Origin: Bacillota bacterium
GTDB taxonomy: Bacteria; Bacillota; Clostridia; Christensenellales; Borkfalkiaceae
Length of the DNA stretch: 13,044 nt
Assembly (NCBI GenBank): GCA_003343765.1
Contig: QAKO01000065.1
Location: 1-13,044, forward strand
Reading direction: 5' to 3'
Each line of letters starts with the position of its first letter. Position 1 is the stretch's first letter. The notes under the pieces are model-generated. The model ran no database searches. It was not told the origin of the DNA and saw nothing but the letters and a program-made list of their open reading frames with translations. The translations under genes were made by a program, and so were the position numbers. Positions 6,093 to 13,044 of this stretch are shown one piece after another.

Positions 6093-6691
6093 TGCTGTTT
6101 CTCTTTAAAAACCGCCTTGTTTTTTACAATATATCCCGTACCAGACCAGATCGTCAATACCGCCGCAATCCCAAGCGCAACAATGCCGATTCCGTTCAGC
6201 ACACGGCTTGCCTGCATTATACCGAAAAAGTCCGCTCCTGCCAAAAGCATTGCGATCGATATATCCTGAAACGTCGTCTTGACTTTCCCGACTTTGTCCG
6301 CCGCCAGTACCAGCCCCGTCGATGCCGCTACCATGCGGAATCCGCTCACGATCAGCTCCCGTGCCAGGATCACCGCCACGCAAACGCCAGCATAAATCAA
6401 AACCCATTCCGCACTCCAAAGCACCGTCAGAGTTTCCTGACGTACCAAAAGCAGTATAAACGCCGTAGATACCAACACCTTGTCCGCAATCGGATCAAGA
6501 AACTTACCAAGATTGGTAACCAGATTGCGCGAACGCGCTATGTGTCCGTCTATAAAATCCGTGCATGCCGCCAATATAAATATAATTGCCGAGATAAAAT
6601 AATGGTACGGTATGACATCCAGAAAAAAGATCACCGCAAATACGGGTATCAGCAAAATGCGAGATAATGTAATTTTATTGGGCAGATTCAT
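6089..6691 (-). CDS. pgsA: CDP-diacylglycerol-glycerol-3-phosphate 3-phosphatidyltransferase
   Basis: PgsA makes phosphatidylglycerol phosphate, the committed step to phosphatidylglycerol, in the cytoplasmic membrane. The 200-aa product carries the complete CDP-alcohol phosphatidyltransferase signature: D48-G49, A52-R53, G62, D66, D70 with the right spacing (DGHIAR, then GKFLDPIADK). Several hydrophobic segments fit an integral membrane protein. I place the start at the ATG 6691-6689 because GGAGG lies at 6702-6698 with 6 nt spacing and MNLPNKITLSRI matches the usual N-terminus; an in-frame ATG ten codons upstream has no such support. The gene starts 17 nt inside the end of rimO, and its TGA overlaps the cinA ATG, so the three genes are tightly coupled. 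Confidence 0.95.
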   Translation of the reverse strand: MNLPNKITLSRILLIPVFAVIFFLDVIPYHYFISAIIFILAACTDFIDGHIARSRNLVTNLGKFLDPIADKVLVSTAFILLLVRQETLTVLWSAEWVLIYAGVCVAVILARELIVSGFRMVAASTGLVLAADKVGKVKTTFQDISIAMLLAGADFFGIMQASRVLNGIGIVALGIAAVLTIWSGTGYIVKNKAVFKEKQQ

Positions 6692-8009
6692 CGTAGTCCT
6701 CCGTTTCACCGTACAGATCATAACTGTCCGCTTTTTTTATTCTGACCATGTACCGCTCTCCCTGTTCCGCCTGCGGTGCAAAGAAATATACTTTTCCGTC
6801 GATTTCCGGCGCGCTCCAGTACGTCCGCCCCGTAAAACATCCTTTCTCATAATCGATCCCGTCGCACAGAACCTCGACCGTCTTTCCGACATAGCCATGC
6901 AGAAACTCTCCCGAAATCCCTTTTTGCACCCGATACAAAGCACGCACTCTGCGTTCCTTTTCTTTGGCAGGAATCTGCCCCTTCAAGCGATACGCCGCCG
7001 TCTCCGGCTCCCTCGAATAGGCAAAAAATCCGCAGTTCGTAAGCTTTGCTTCCTTCAGAAATTCCCCGAGCGCTTCCGATTCCTCTTTCGTCTCCGTCGG
7101 AAATCCCGCTATAAACGTGGAACGGATCGCGATCCCTTCCACTCGCTCACGCAGTTTTTTGATCAGTTCCAGATATTCCGCCCGCGAACCCTTCCTGTTC
7201 ATCAGTTTAAGAATACGGTCTTCACTGTGCTGCAAAGGTATATCCAGATATTTAATAAGCTTTTTGTTTTCGGCAAGCTCTTCGATCAGATCTTCCCCGA
7301 TCACGTCCGGATAGCAGTACAGCAAACGAATCGTCTGAATATTCTCCAACGCCGACAATCGCCTGATCAGCTCTACAAATTTGTTCTCTCCGTACAGATC
7401 TTCCCCGTAACGCGTCGTATCCTGCGCCACAAGGATCAGTTCGGACAATTCGCCCAGACTTTCCGCTTCCGCAATAAGCTTTTCCATCGGATAGGAACGG
7501 TACCTGCCCCGTATCTTCGGGATCAGACAATATGTGCAATGATTGTTGCATCCGTCCGCAATCTTCAGATACGCATAGTGCAGCGGCGTCGTCAGCGTCC
7601 TTTGGCCTTCCCATTCCCGGCCGCTGTGTACCATATTCACTCTGCCCTCTTGATAAGATCGCTCTATCGCTTCGAGCAGCTTGTCCGCATCGTTGCAACC
7701 GAGAAATACGTCCGCTTCCGTCAGCGTCGGGAACAGCTCTGCCGAAAATTTCTCCGGCAGACATCCCGTTACTACAATTTTTTCAAGATTCCCGCCCCTG
7801 TATGCATCGCAATCCAACACGGTGTCGATCGCTTCCTTTCGCGCAGAATTCAAAAACGCACAGGTGTTCACGATCAGTACGTTCGCCTCGGCCATATCAT
7901 CCGTGATGCAGTACCCTTTTTCTCGCAAAATACCTAAAAGCCGCTCCGCATCTACACGGTTTTTATCACAACCGAGCGATACCATGCCGAATTTCTTCGT
8001 CTCAAGCAT
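6675..8009 (-). CDS. rimO: Ribosomal protein S12 methylthiotransferase
   Basis: RimO is a radical SAM enzyme that adds a methylthio group to the conserved aspartate of ribosomal protein S12. The 444-aa product has the methylthiotransferase N-terminal domain with three cluster cysteines C14, C50 and C83. It then has the radical SAM motif C154-x3-C158-x2-C161, followed by IRGRYRS, and a C-terminal TRAM domain (about 370-435). RimO rather than MiaB is indicated by the SLGCDKNRVDAE start, CNNHCTYCLIPKIRGRYRS and APEIDGKV in the TRAM domain. The ATG (8009-8007) has GGAGAA at 8020-8015 with 5 nt spacing, placed inside the end of ftsK, whose stop is 2 nt away. The last 17 nt overlap pgsA. ftsK-rimO-pgsA is a common order in Clostridia. 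Confidence 0.95.
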   Translation of the reverse strand: MLETKKFGMVSLGCDKNRVDAERLLGILREKGYCITDDMAEANVLIVNTCAFLNSARKEAIDTVLDCDAYRGGNLEKIVVTGCLPEKFSAELFPTLTEADVFLGCNDADKLLEAIERSYQEGRVNMVHSGREWEGQRTLTTPLHYAYLKIADGCNNHCTYCLIPKIRGRYRSYPMEKLIAEAESLGELSELILVAQDTTRYGEDLYGENKFVELIRRLSALENIQTIRLLYCYPDVIGEDLIEELAENKKLIKYLDIPLQHSEDRILKLMNRKGSRAEYLELIKKLRERVEGIAIRSTFIAGFPTETKEESEALGEFLKEAKLTNCGFFAYSREPETAAYRLKGQIPAKEKERRVRALYRVQKGISGEFLHGYVGKTVEVLCDGIDYEKGCFTGRTYWSAPEIDGKVYFFAPQAEQGERYMVRIKKADSYDLYGETEDYDESAQ

Positions 8010-8011
8010 TC

Positions 8012-11000
8012 CTATTCTCCGTAATCACCGTATTTACTGTCAAATTCTTCCTGCGTCAGGAGTACTTTCCGCGCCTTCGCTCCGTCAAACGCCGAAATAT
8101 AACCCATGTTCTCCATCCACTCTATAATCTTGCCCGCCTTCGGATATCCCACCGAACAACGCCTCTGGATCATCGAAATCGACGCCTGCCCGATCGAAAC
8201 AACATAACGCAGTGCATCGATGTAAACCGCTTCCACACTGTCGTCGTCCCCGGAATCTCCGCCGCCGGCTCCGCCTTTTTCATTGTTGATATAGTCAGCC
8301 ACCCGATCGTCAAAATACGCTTCGTTATTGCTCTTGATATAATCGACAACCGCCTCAATCTCAGGGTTCGTAACATAAGCACCCTGCACCCGCTTCGGGA
8401 ACGTCATGGACGCCGTCCGATACAGCAGATCGCCCTGTCCGAGCAGATTCTCTGCTCCCGATTCATCCAGGATCGTACGGGAATCCACTTCCTGCGTGAC
8501 TTTCAGCGCTATACGCGTGGGCAGGTTGGATTTGATGACACCCGTGATGACGTTGACCGACGGACGCTGCGTCGCAAGAATCAGATGGATCCCCGCCGCA
8601 CGCGATTTCTGCGTAAGCCGCTGGATTCTGTCTTCCACATCCTTCTTTGCAACAGACATCAGATCGGCAAGCTCATCGATAATGATCACGATCTTCGGCA
8701 ACATCTCTTCGTCAGGCTTTAAGCTCGCATTGTATTCGTTGACTTCGCGGACAAGCACGCCGCTGCGCGTCTTTTCCTTGAACAGCGTATACCGCCTTTC
8801 CATTTCCACGATTGCCCAGTTCAGCATCGTTACGACCTTTGCCGGATCGTTGATGATCTCATTGATCATCAGGTGCGGAAGTTTATCGTAAATATTGAAT
8901 TCTACCTGTTTCGGGTCAACCAGTATTATGCGCAGCTCTTCCGGACTGTATTTATACAGCAAACTGATTATAAGCGCGTGCAGGCAGACCGATTTACCGG
9001 AGTTGGTTGCACCTGCGACCAAAAGATGCGTCATCTTTACGATATCGCCGCACACCGGTCTGCCTTCGATATCCTTCCCGATACCAAATTCCAGCGAACC
9101 GGGCTTTGCGTTCATAAATTCGGAAGAAAGCAGCAAATCTTTCAATCCGACCGTCTCTTTATTCTCGTTCGGAACTTCAATGCTGATAAATCCGCTCTCG
9201 TAGTTGATCTGCACATTGATGCCGTCTTTCGCATGCAGACGCATGGCTAGCTCGTTGTTGCAGCCAAGCACGCGCGATGTGGGAATATTCCCCGGAATAT
9301 TGATCTCATAACGCGTTACGGACGGACCGCGCGTCACTCTTTCCACTTCGCAAGGGATCTTCAAAGCTGCCAACGTCTCTACGATCGTATCCTTGCTCTG
9401 CTCCACTTCTTCCGTGTTTACAGAATTTGCCACGTTCGGATAATCGCGCAACAAATCCATAGACGGCGCTTTATATTTAGCATAAACATGCTTGGGACGC
9501 GGCTCATCCTTCGCAGGTTCTTCCGCACGTGAAATACGCTCACGTCCCCGCGGTAATCCCGCATTTTCCGGTTCTCGTCTGCTCTGAACCTGATCCATCG
9601 CATTCGGGACAACCGATTCTTCCGGCGTATCGTCATCAAAAAGATTCACCGCGGAATCAAAATCTTCCGTGATCGGCTTCAAACCGGATTCTTCCTGTTC
9701 CGTTGTATCCGACAGGCGATCCGCACGCCTGCTCTCTTCACTGCGCCGCGGCATTTCCGTATTCCGCATCCGACCGGAAACATCGCCGTCTGAATTCATC
9801 TCGGGTGTCTGCGTTTCCCGCGACGGAACTTGTCCGCGAATCTCCGCGCTCTCCCCGCGCGTCATGCGGCCAGTATCCTGCAAATCCGACCCGCTCGCTT
9901 CCTGACCTTTGTTTGTTGACATCTCGTCTGCGCCGCGGCGTCCCGGCAAACTCCCGAAACCGACCCTGCGCATTGTCTCCGAAACATCGATATCCTGCTT
10001 TTCCGTCCTGCCTGCGTCTGCCTGCTTCCCCGATACAAGAGTATCGCGGCTTTCATGTTCCTCAAATGCCGGACGATACGTTTGCGGTTGCGGACTCTGC
10101 GGCACTCCCGCACTGTACGAATTACGCACCTGATCCTGCGAATCTGAAGAAACAGAATGATGTGCAGGCTTTTCTCCGCGTGACGAAAAATCAGTCGGAA
10201 CATCGTTGCGGTAAAAATCTTCCGGTTTGCGTGTCTGTTCCGTCTGCGATGTCGTGTCTGTAACGATTTTTTTCGGTCGCTCTGAATACGAAATGTTATT
10301 TTCCGTGCCGTCCGCATACAGATCCGAATACGTCTGAGCAGGTTTTTCTTCCTTGACCGTCTGCTCGGTCTGCTTTAAATTCTCTTCCTGCGGTTTCGGC
10401 GCCGGAGTACGCGGCGTACTCAGTTCATGCCCTTCCGAAAAATTACTGCTTCCCGGAGCGCGGAAATTGTTCGAATACTGCTCACGGCTGATCGCTCCGC
10501 GATTCGGGTTGTTAAAATAAGAATCTTTATCAAATATTCCGTTGGAAGTATAACTGCCGAACGGTGCAGGTTCCGCCGCTTTGGACGAACGCGACGGCGA
10601 ATATGACCCTCCGCCCGAACCGAACCGCTCGTTATACCAACTGTAATCTCCCGAACCTTTGCGGTCCGGATACAAAATGCTGTGGCTTTGCGCATACGGG
10701 CTGACCGGCGCACTCTGCGGCTGATTTTTTGACGCTCTGCGTTCCTCTTCCGCCCGACGCGTTTCCTGACGCATTTCACGCTTTGTCTTCATGTCAAACT
10801 CGTCGCCGATCGCATACAGCCGCTTAGAACGCGCCGCCGAATTCTCGGACGGCTGTGCATACATCTGCGAGGGCTGTGTTACCGTCTGCTGCGGCTGCGC
10901 ATACATCTGCGAAGGCTGCACATTCTCCGTCTCCGGTTTCTGCTGCATAGGATCCGCATAATTCAGCGAATACAGCGCAGACGTGTCCGAAGTCGCATAA

Positions 11001-11593
11001 TCAGCCTGCGGCGGTACTTCCGCATGACGCTTCGCCGCCTTCGACGCCGTTTCCGTTGCATAAATCAGATACGCCGTTCCCAAAATCAAAAGGGAAAATA
11101 TAATATATCCGCCTACGGCAGTCGTCAGCTTTACTACGGGATACACGATCAACCCGATGATCACGCCGCCACCCGTCGTCTGGAAAAAACTGTTTTCCCC
11201 TGCTTTGTAACATGCCGACAAATATTCCCCGTAACTGCCGTATACGATCCCGCCTACCGCCGCCGTGATCGTATGCACAAGGCATACCAAAAACACAAAC
11301 AGCAATACACAGAATACCGCCCTGCGGCGCGGCACTGCCAATTTTTTCCCTGTCAGAAGCACTACTCCGGCATAAATCAACGCCGCAAGAACGGCATACG
11401 AACAGTAGCCGAATGCCCCCAAAAGAAATGAACTGATCGCAAAACCTACGTTTCCGAAAATTACATTGCGCGAGATCAGAATCACCAGCGCGATCGCCGC
11501 AAATAAAATCAGAACCAGCCCCGCTGTTTCCCGCGTAAATATCCCGTCCTTATCTTTTTTGTTATTCTCCGAGCCTCTTCCCAAGTTATTCAA
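8012..11593 (-). CDS. ftsK: DNA translocase FtsK/SpoIIIE with very long linker
   Basis: FtsK/SpoIIIE is a septum-anchored hexameric ATPase that pumps chromosomal DNA at division or sporulation. The product is 1193 aa from the start chosen here. Several hydrophobic segments occur in residues 25-180, then about 510 residues of Gln/Ser/Pro/Arg/Glu-rich linker (about 190-700). The motor follows, with Walker A GATNSGKS at 861-868 and Walker B VIIIDELADL with D973-E974, and a C-terminal winged-helix gamma domain (about 1120-1190; SMIQRRCSVGYPKAGKIIEWM) that reads orienting DNA sites. Typical Firmicutes homologues are about 750-900 aa; the excess is in the linker. I chose the TTG at 11593-11591 because AAGGGAG (11607-11601) lies 7 nt upstream. 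An in-frame TTG at 11629 would add 12 residues but has no SD. It is the first gene of the operon and stops 2 nt before rimO. Confidence 0.94.
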   Translation of the reverse strand: MNNLGRGSENNKKDKDGIFTRETAGLVLILFAAIALVILISRNVIFGNVGFAISSFLLGAFGYCSYAVLAALIYAGVVLLTGKKLAVPRRRAVFCVLLFVFLVCLVHTITAAVGGIVYGSYGEYLSACYKAGENSFFQTTGGGVIIGLIVYPVVKLTTAVGGYIIFSLLILGTAYLIYATETASKAAKRHAEVPPQADYATSDTSALYSLNYADPMQQKPETENVQPSQMYAQPQQTVTQPSQMYAQPSENSAARSKRLYAIGDEFDMKTKREMRQETRRAEEERRASKNQPQSAPVSPYAQSHSILYPDRKGSGDYSWYNERFGSGGGSYSPSRSSKAAEPAPFGSYTSNGIFDKDSYFNNPNRGAISREQYSNNFRAPGSSNFSEGHELSTPRTPAPKPQEENLKQTEQTVKEEKPAQTYSDLYADGTENNISYSERPKKIVTDTTSQTEQTRKPEDFYRNDVPTDFSSRGEKPAHHSVSSDSQDQVRNSYSAGVPQSPQPQTYRPAFEEHESRDTLVSGKQADAGRTEKQDIDVSETMRRVGFGSLPGRRGADEMSTNKGQEASGSDLQDTGRMTRGESAEIRGQVPSRETQTPEMNSDGDVSGRMRNTEMPRRSEESRRADRLSDTTEQEESGLKPITEDFDSAVNLFDDDTPEESVVPNAMDQVQSRREPENAGLPRGRERISRAEEPAKDEPRPKHVYAKYKAPSMDLLRDYPNVANSVNTEEVEQSKDTIVETLAALKIPCEVERVTRGPSVTRYEINIPGNIPTSRVLGCNNELAMRLHAKDGINVQINYESGFISIEVPNENKETVGLKDLLLSSEFMNAKPGSLEFGIGKDIEGRPVCGDIVKMTHLLVAGATNSGKSVCLHALIISLLYKYSPEELRIILVDPKQVEFNIYDKLPHLMINEIINDPAKVVTMLNWAIVEMERRYTLFKEKTRSGVLVREVNEYNASLKPDEEMLPKIVIIIDELADLMSVAKKDVEDRIQRLTQKSRAAGIHLILATQRPSVNVITGVIKSNLPTRIALKVTQEVDSRTILDESGAENLLGQGDLLYRTASMTFPKRVQGAYVTNPEIEAVVDYIKSNNEAYFDDRVADYINNEKGGAGGGDSGDDDSVEAVYIDALRYVVSIGQASISMIQRRCSVGYPKAGKIIEWMENMGYISAFDGAKARKVLLTQEEFDSKYGDYGE
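10851..10920 (-). repeat. Two-copy 28-bp repeat within the ftsK linker
   Basis: Bases 10851-10878 and 10893-10920 are near-identical, offset by 42 bp (14 codons). They encode two copies of a QPSQMYAQP unit in the disordered linker. This in-frame tandem duplication suggests the linker grows by slippage or unequal recombination. Confidence 0.75.
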
Positions 11594-11659
11594 TGCGTTT
11601 CTCCCTTCCGCGTTATTTTCTTTTTTCAACGATTTTTAAGCTAAAACCGATATGTTTTT

Positions 11660-11688
11660 ATTATATCATTTTTTTGCTTATAATTCAA
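11660..11688 (-). promoter_or_regulatory. Sigma-A-type promoter of the ftsK-nadE operon
   Basis: On the minus strand the -35 is TTGAAT (11688-11683) and the -10 a perfect TATAAT (11665-11660), spaced 17 bp, with a TG one base before the -10 (extended -10). Transcription should start near 11653, about 60 nt before the TTG start of ftsK. No operator palindrome or SOS box is evident around it. Confidence 0.85.
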
Positions 11689-11773
11689 TTAAAATACAAG
11701 ATTTTTTTGAAATTTATCGCGCGCGCATATTAAAAAGAATTTCCATTATTTTCTTGCCCGATTTTCGACACCC

Positions 11774-11816
11774 AAGTCCTTCTCCCTTACCGTCCCATCC
11801 CCCCCCGAAGGAACTT
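11774..11816 (-). other. Possible G-quadruplex enclosed in a hairpin
   Basis: On the minus strand a run of eight G (11806-11799) is followed by GGG (11796-11794) and GGG (11786-11784), fitting four G3 tracts with loops of 2, 2 and 7 bases. The flanks AAGTTCCTTC (11816-11807) and GAAGGACTT (11782-11774) can pair with one bulged base, closing a stem around the G-rich loop. A function is inference. Confidence 0.4.
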
Positions 11817-11875
11817 TGTCTCTTACCCTCAATTTTCTTAAAAATCAATATACGTCCGCATTCTCACAAATACAT

Positions 11876-11902
11876 TGCCGCAGAATCTTTCACTCTGCGG
11901 CA
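11876..11902. other. 9-bp hairpin beyond the ilvC terminator
   Basis: TGCCGCAGA (11876-11884) pairs perfectly with TCTGCGGCA (11894-11902) around 9 bases. T-tracts on either side are weak, so it is a poor terminator on both strands. It could be a back-up terminator for ilvC or a separate structure. Confidence 0.45.
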
Positions 11903-11924
11903 TTTATCGTTTTACGGTAACACC

Positions 11925-11969
11925 AAAAAAAGACAGAAAGAGCCTCCGCAATCCTGCGGAGGCTCTTTC
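11925..11969 (-). terminator. Rho-independent terminator of ilvC
   Basis: A perfect 15-bp stem (11936-11950 with 11955-11969; core AGAGCCTCCGCA) with an ATCC loop lies 16 nt after the ilvC TAA. On the minus strand it is followed by TGTC and then seven T (11931-11925). A small 6-bp hairpin (11972-11977 with 11982-11987) overlaps the stop codon just before it. Confidence 0.9.
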
Positions 11970-11985
11970 AGAACGCATTACTGCG

Positions 11986-12990
11986 TTACATATCTTCTTT
12001 TTCGTTGCTCCAGGAATACATCTTGCGCAGCTCGGCGCCGACTTCTTCCAGCTGGTGCGAAGCTTCCAATGCACGTTTCGCAATAAAATGCGCACGCCCG
12101 TTATTGTTCTCCGCAATCCACTTGCTTGCAAACGTACCGTCCTGAATCTCTTCCAGAACTTTCTTCATCTCTTTCTTCGTGTCTTCCGTTATAATGCGCT
12201 TGCCGATTTCATAATCGCCGAATTCCGCCGTATCGGAAATAGAATAACGCATCATAGAGAAACCGCCCTTGTAAATAAGATCCACGATCAGCTTCATCTC
12301 ATGTATGCATTCAAAATACGCGTTTCTCGGATCGTAACCTGCTTCCACCAGCGTTTCAAAACCTGCTTTCATCAACGCCGTCACGCCGCCGCACAAAACA
12401 GCCTGTTCACCGAAAAGGTCTGTTTCCGTTTCGCATTTGAACGTCGTTTCCAAAACCCCCGCACGCGAGCCGCCGATCCCTGCAGCATATCCCAGTGCTA
12501 CATCCAATGCTTTACCCGTCGCATCCTGATGAATCGCTACCAGGCAAGGCGTTCCTTTCCCCGCAACATACTCGCTGCGCACCGTATGACCCGGAGCCTT
12601 CGGCGCAATCATGAATACATCCACATTCGCAGGAGGAATGATCTGCTTGAAATGAATATTGAAACCGTGCGCAAAAGCAAGCGCTTTGCCTTCGGTCAGA
12701 TTGGGCAGTATGCTCTCTTTATAAATCTTAGCCTGCTTTTCATCCGGCGTCAGGATCATGATAATGTCCGCCGCTTTTGCCGCTTCCGCCGCCGTCATAA
12801 CTTTCAATCCGGCCTTTTCTGCTTTCGCCCAAGACTTGCTGCCTTCATACAGACCTACTACGACTTTTACTCCGCTCTCTTTCAGGTTCAGAGCATGCGC
12901 ATGCCCCTGGCTGCCGTAACCGATGATCGCTACTGTTTTGTTCTTCAAAACGTTGATATCGCAATCAGACTGATAATATATTTTTGCCAT
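11986..12990 (-). CDS. ilvC: Ketol-acid reductoisomerase (class I)
   Basis: IlvC isomerises and reduces acetolactate and acetohydroxybutyrate with NAD(P)H, the second shared step of valine, leucine and isoleucine synthesis. The 334-aa product is the normal class I length. It shows the dinucleotide-binding GYGSQG at 24-29, the cofactor-choosing loop GLYEGSKSW at 46-54, and catalytic H108 in FAHGFNIHF. The metal-binding acids are D191 and E195 (ETDLFGEQ) and E227 and E231 (ECIHEMKL). The serines of the cofactor loop are typical of NADPH-using members, but specificity is not proven. The ATG has GGAGG at 13003-12999 with 8 nt spacing. The gene has its own -10 box upstream and its own terminator, with no other ilv or leu gene adjacent inside the window. 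The leader is too short for a T-box if the -10 box is right. Confidence 0.97.
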   Translation of the reverse strand: MAKIYYQSDCDINVLKNKTVAIIGYGSQGHAHALNLKESGVKVVVGLYEGSKSWAKAEKAGLKVMTAAEAAKAADIIMILTPDEKQAKIYKESILPNLTEGKALAFAHGFNIHFKQIIPPANVDVFMIAPKAPGHTVRSEYVAGKGTPCLVAIHQDATGKALDVALGYAAGIGGSRAGVLETTFKCETETDLFGEQAVLCGGVTALMKAGFETLVEAGYDPRNAYFECIHEMKLIVDLIYKGGFSMMRYSISDTAEFGDYEIGKRIITEDTKKEMKKVLEEIQDGTFASKWIAENNNGRAHFIAKRALEASHQLEEVGAELRKMYSWSNEKEDM

Positions 12991-13032
12991 TGTTGTTTCC
13001 TCCGCAAATTGAATTTCCGTTTGTCTGTAATT

Positions 13033-13038
13033 ATTATA
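13033..13038 (-). promoter_or_regulatory. -10 box of the ilvC promoter
   Basis: A perfect TATAAT on the minus strand (13038-13033), 43 nt before the ilvC ATG. The matching -35 would lie near 13056-13061, outside the window. The predicted start near 13026 leaves a leader of about 36 nt. Confidence 0.6.
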
Positions 13039-13044
13039 GTACCT

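Larger units (their letters stand above)
11689..11924. other. Gene-free stretch between the ilvC terminator and the ftsK promoter
   Basis: No ORF here has an SD plus a plausible protein; the plus-strand frame open through it continues into the antisense of ilvC. Visible elements are a CGCGCGCGC run at 11718-11726, a G-rich tract on the minus strand at 11784-11806 enclosed by an imperfect stem, and a 9-bp hairpin at 11876-11902. No riboswitch or tRNA fold was recognised. Confidence 0.6.

Noticed and set aside
6719..6721. ATG at 6721 as the pgsA start
   Set aside because: The ATG at 6691 has a GGAGG at the right distance and gives the family's normal N-terminus; the extra ten residues look like out-of-frame rimO coding sequence.
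6612..7937. Long plus-strand ORF (441 codons) opposite rimO and pgsA
   Set aside because: Antisense shadow of two clear genes; the Arg/Phe/Gln-rich composition reflects the codon bias of rimO, with no family features.
11627..11629. TTG at 11629 as the ftsK start
   Set aside because: No SD upstream, whereas the in-frame TTG at 11593 has AAGGGAG at 7 nt; the difference is only 12 residues and not certain.
11652..12086. Plus-strand ORF of 144 codons across the ilvC-ftsK gap
   Set aside because: It lacks an SD, is low-complexity, crosses the ilvC terminator and runs antisense into ilvC.
12991..13044. T-box or branched-chain amino acid leader upstream of ilvC
   Set aside because: A good -10 box lies only 43 nt before the ATG, leaving no space for a T-box; a longer leader from a more distant promoter cannot be seen.

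Overview
The window is a gene-dense stretch of a low-to-intermediate GC Firmicutes (Clostridia-like) chromosome. Every supported gene lies on the minus strand, so the biological order runs from high to low coordinates: ilvC, ftsK/spoIIIE, rimO, pgsA, cinA, recA, nadE, rny, then the start of a leader ORF and another gene cut off by the left edge. The order ftsK-rimO-pgsA-cinA-recA-rny is the familiar Firmicutes core cluster. The strong AGGAGG-type ribosome binding sites, the TTGACT/TATAAT-type promoters and RNase Y (rather than RNase E) point the same way. The genus cannot be given from the sequence alone.

Layout. ilvC (branched-chain amino acid synthesis) is monocistronic: a -10 box and SD lie at the right edge and a 15-bp stem terminator follows its stop. 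Next comes an intergenic stretch of nearly 400 bases with no gene. It holds a possible G-quadruplex tract, a spare hairpin and, near its end, a strong sigma-A-type promoter. That promoter starts a six-gene operon with almost no gaps: ftsK-rimO (2 nt), rimO-pgsA (17-nt overlap), pgsA-cinA (ATGA overlap), cinA-recA (31 nt), recA-nadE (6 nt). A terminator hairpin lies 3 nt past the nadE stop. rny then has its own promoter (TTGACT-17-TATAAT) and a leader of roughly 125 nt with a hairpin and an 8-codon mini-ORF, and it ends in a terminator at its stop codon.

How the genes fit together. The operon combines chromosome segregation (FtsK), ribosome modification (RimO), membrane lipid synthesis (PgsA), recombination (RecA) and two NAD-related enzymes. 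CinA carries an NMN-deamidase-like C-terminal domain, and NadE makes NAD. Their flanking of recA suggests a link between DNA repair (NAD consumption by DNA ligase) and pyridine nucleotide recycling; this is inference.

Most interesting points: (i) beyond rny, a 28-codon basic ORF with a very strong SD contains both arms of a perfect 13-bp inverted repeat whose 3' arm masks the SD of the next gene, and its stop overlaps that gene's start (TAATG), which looks like a leader-ORF translational switch; (ii) CinA has an eroded N-terminal domain; (iii) the rny promoter is flanked by three identical 8-bp repeats and followed by a structured leader with a mini-ORF; (iv) FtsK has an unusually long disordered linker; (v) a G-quadruplex candidate lies between ilvC and ftsK. 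I saw no mobile element, CRISPR array, tRNA or rRNA. No wholly new multi-gene system is visible; the leader-ORF switch is the best candidate for something undescribed.
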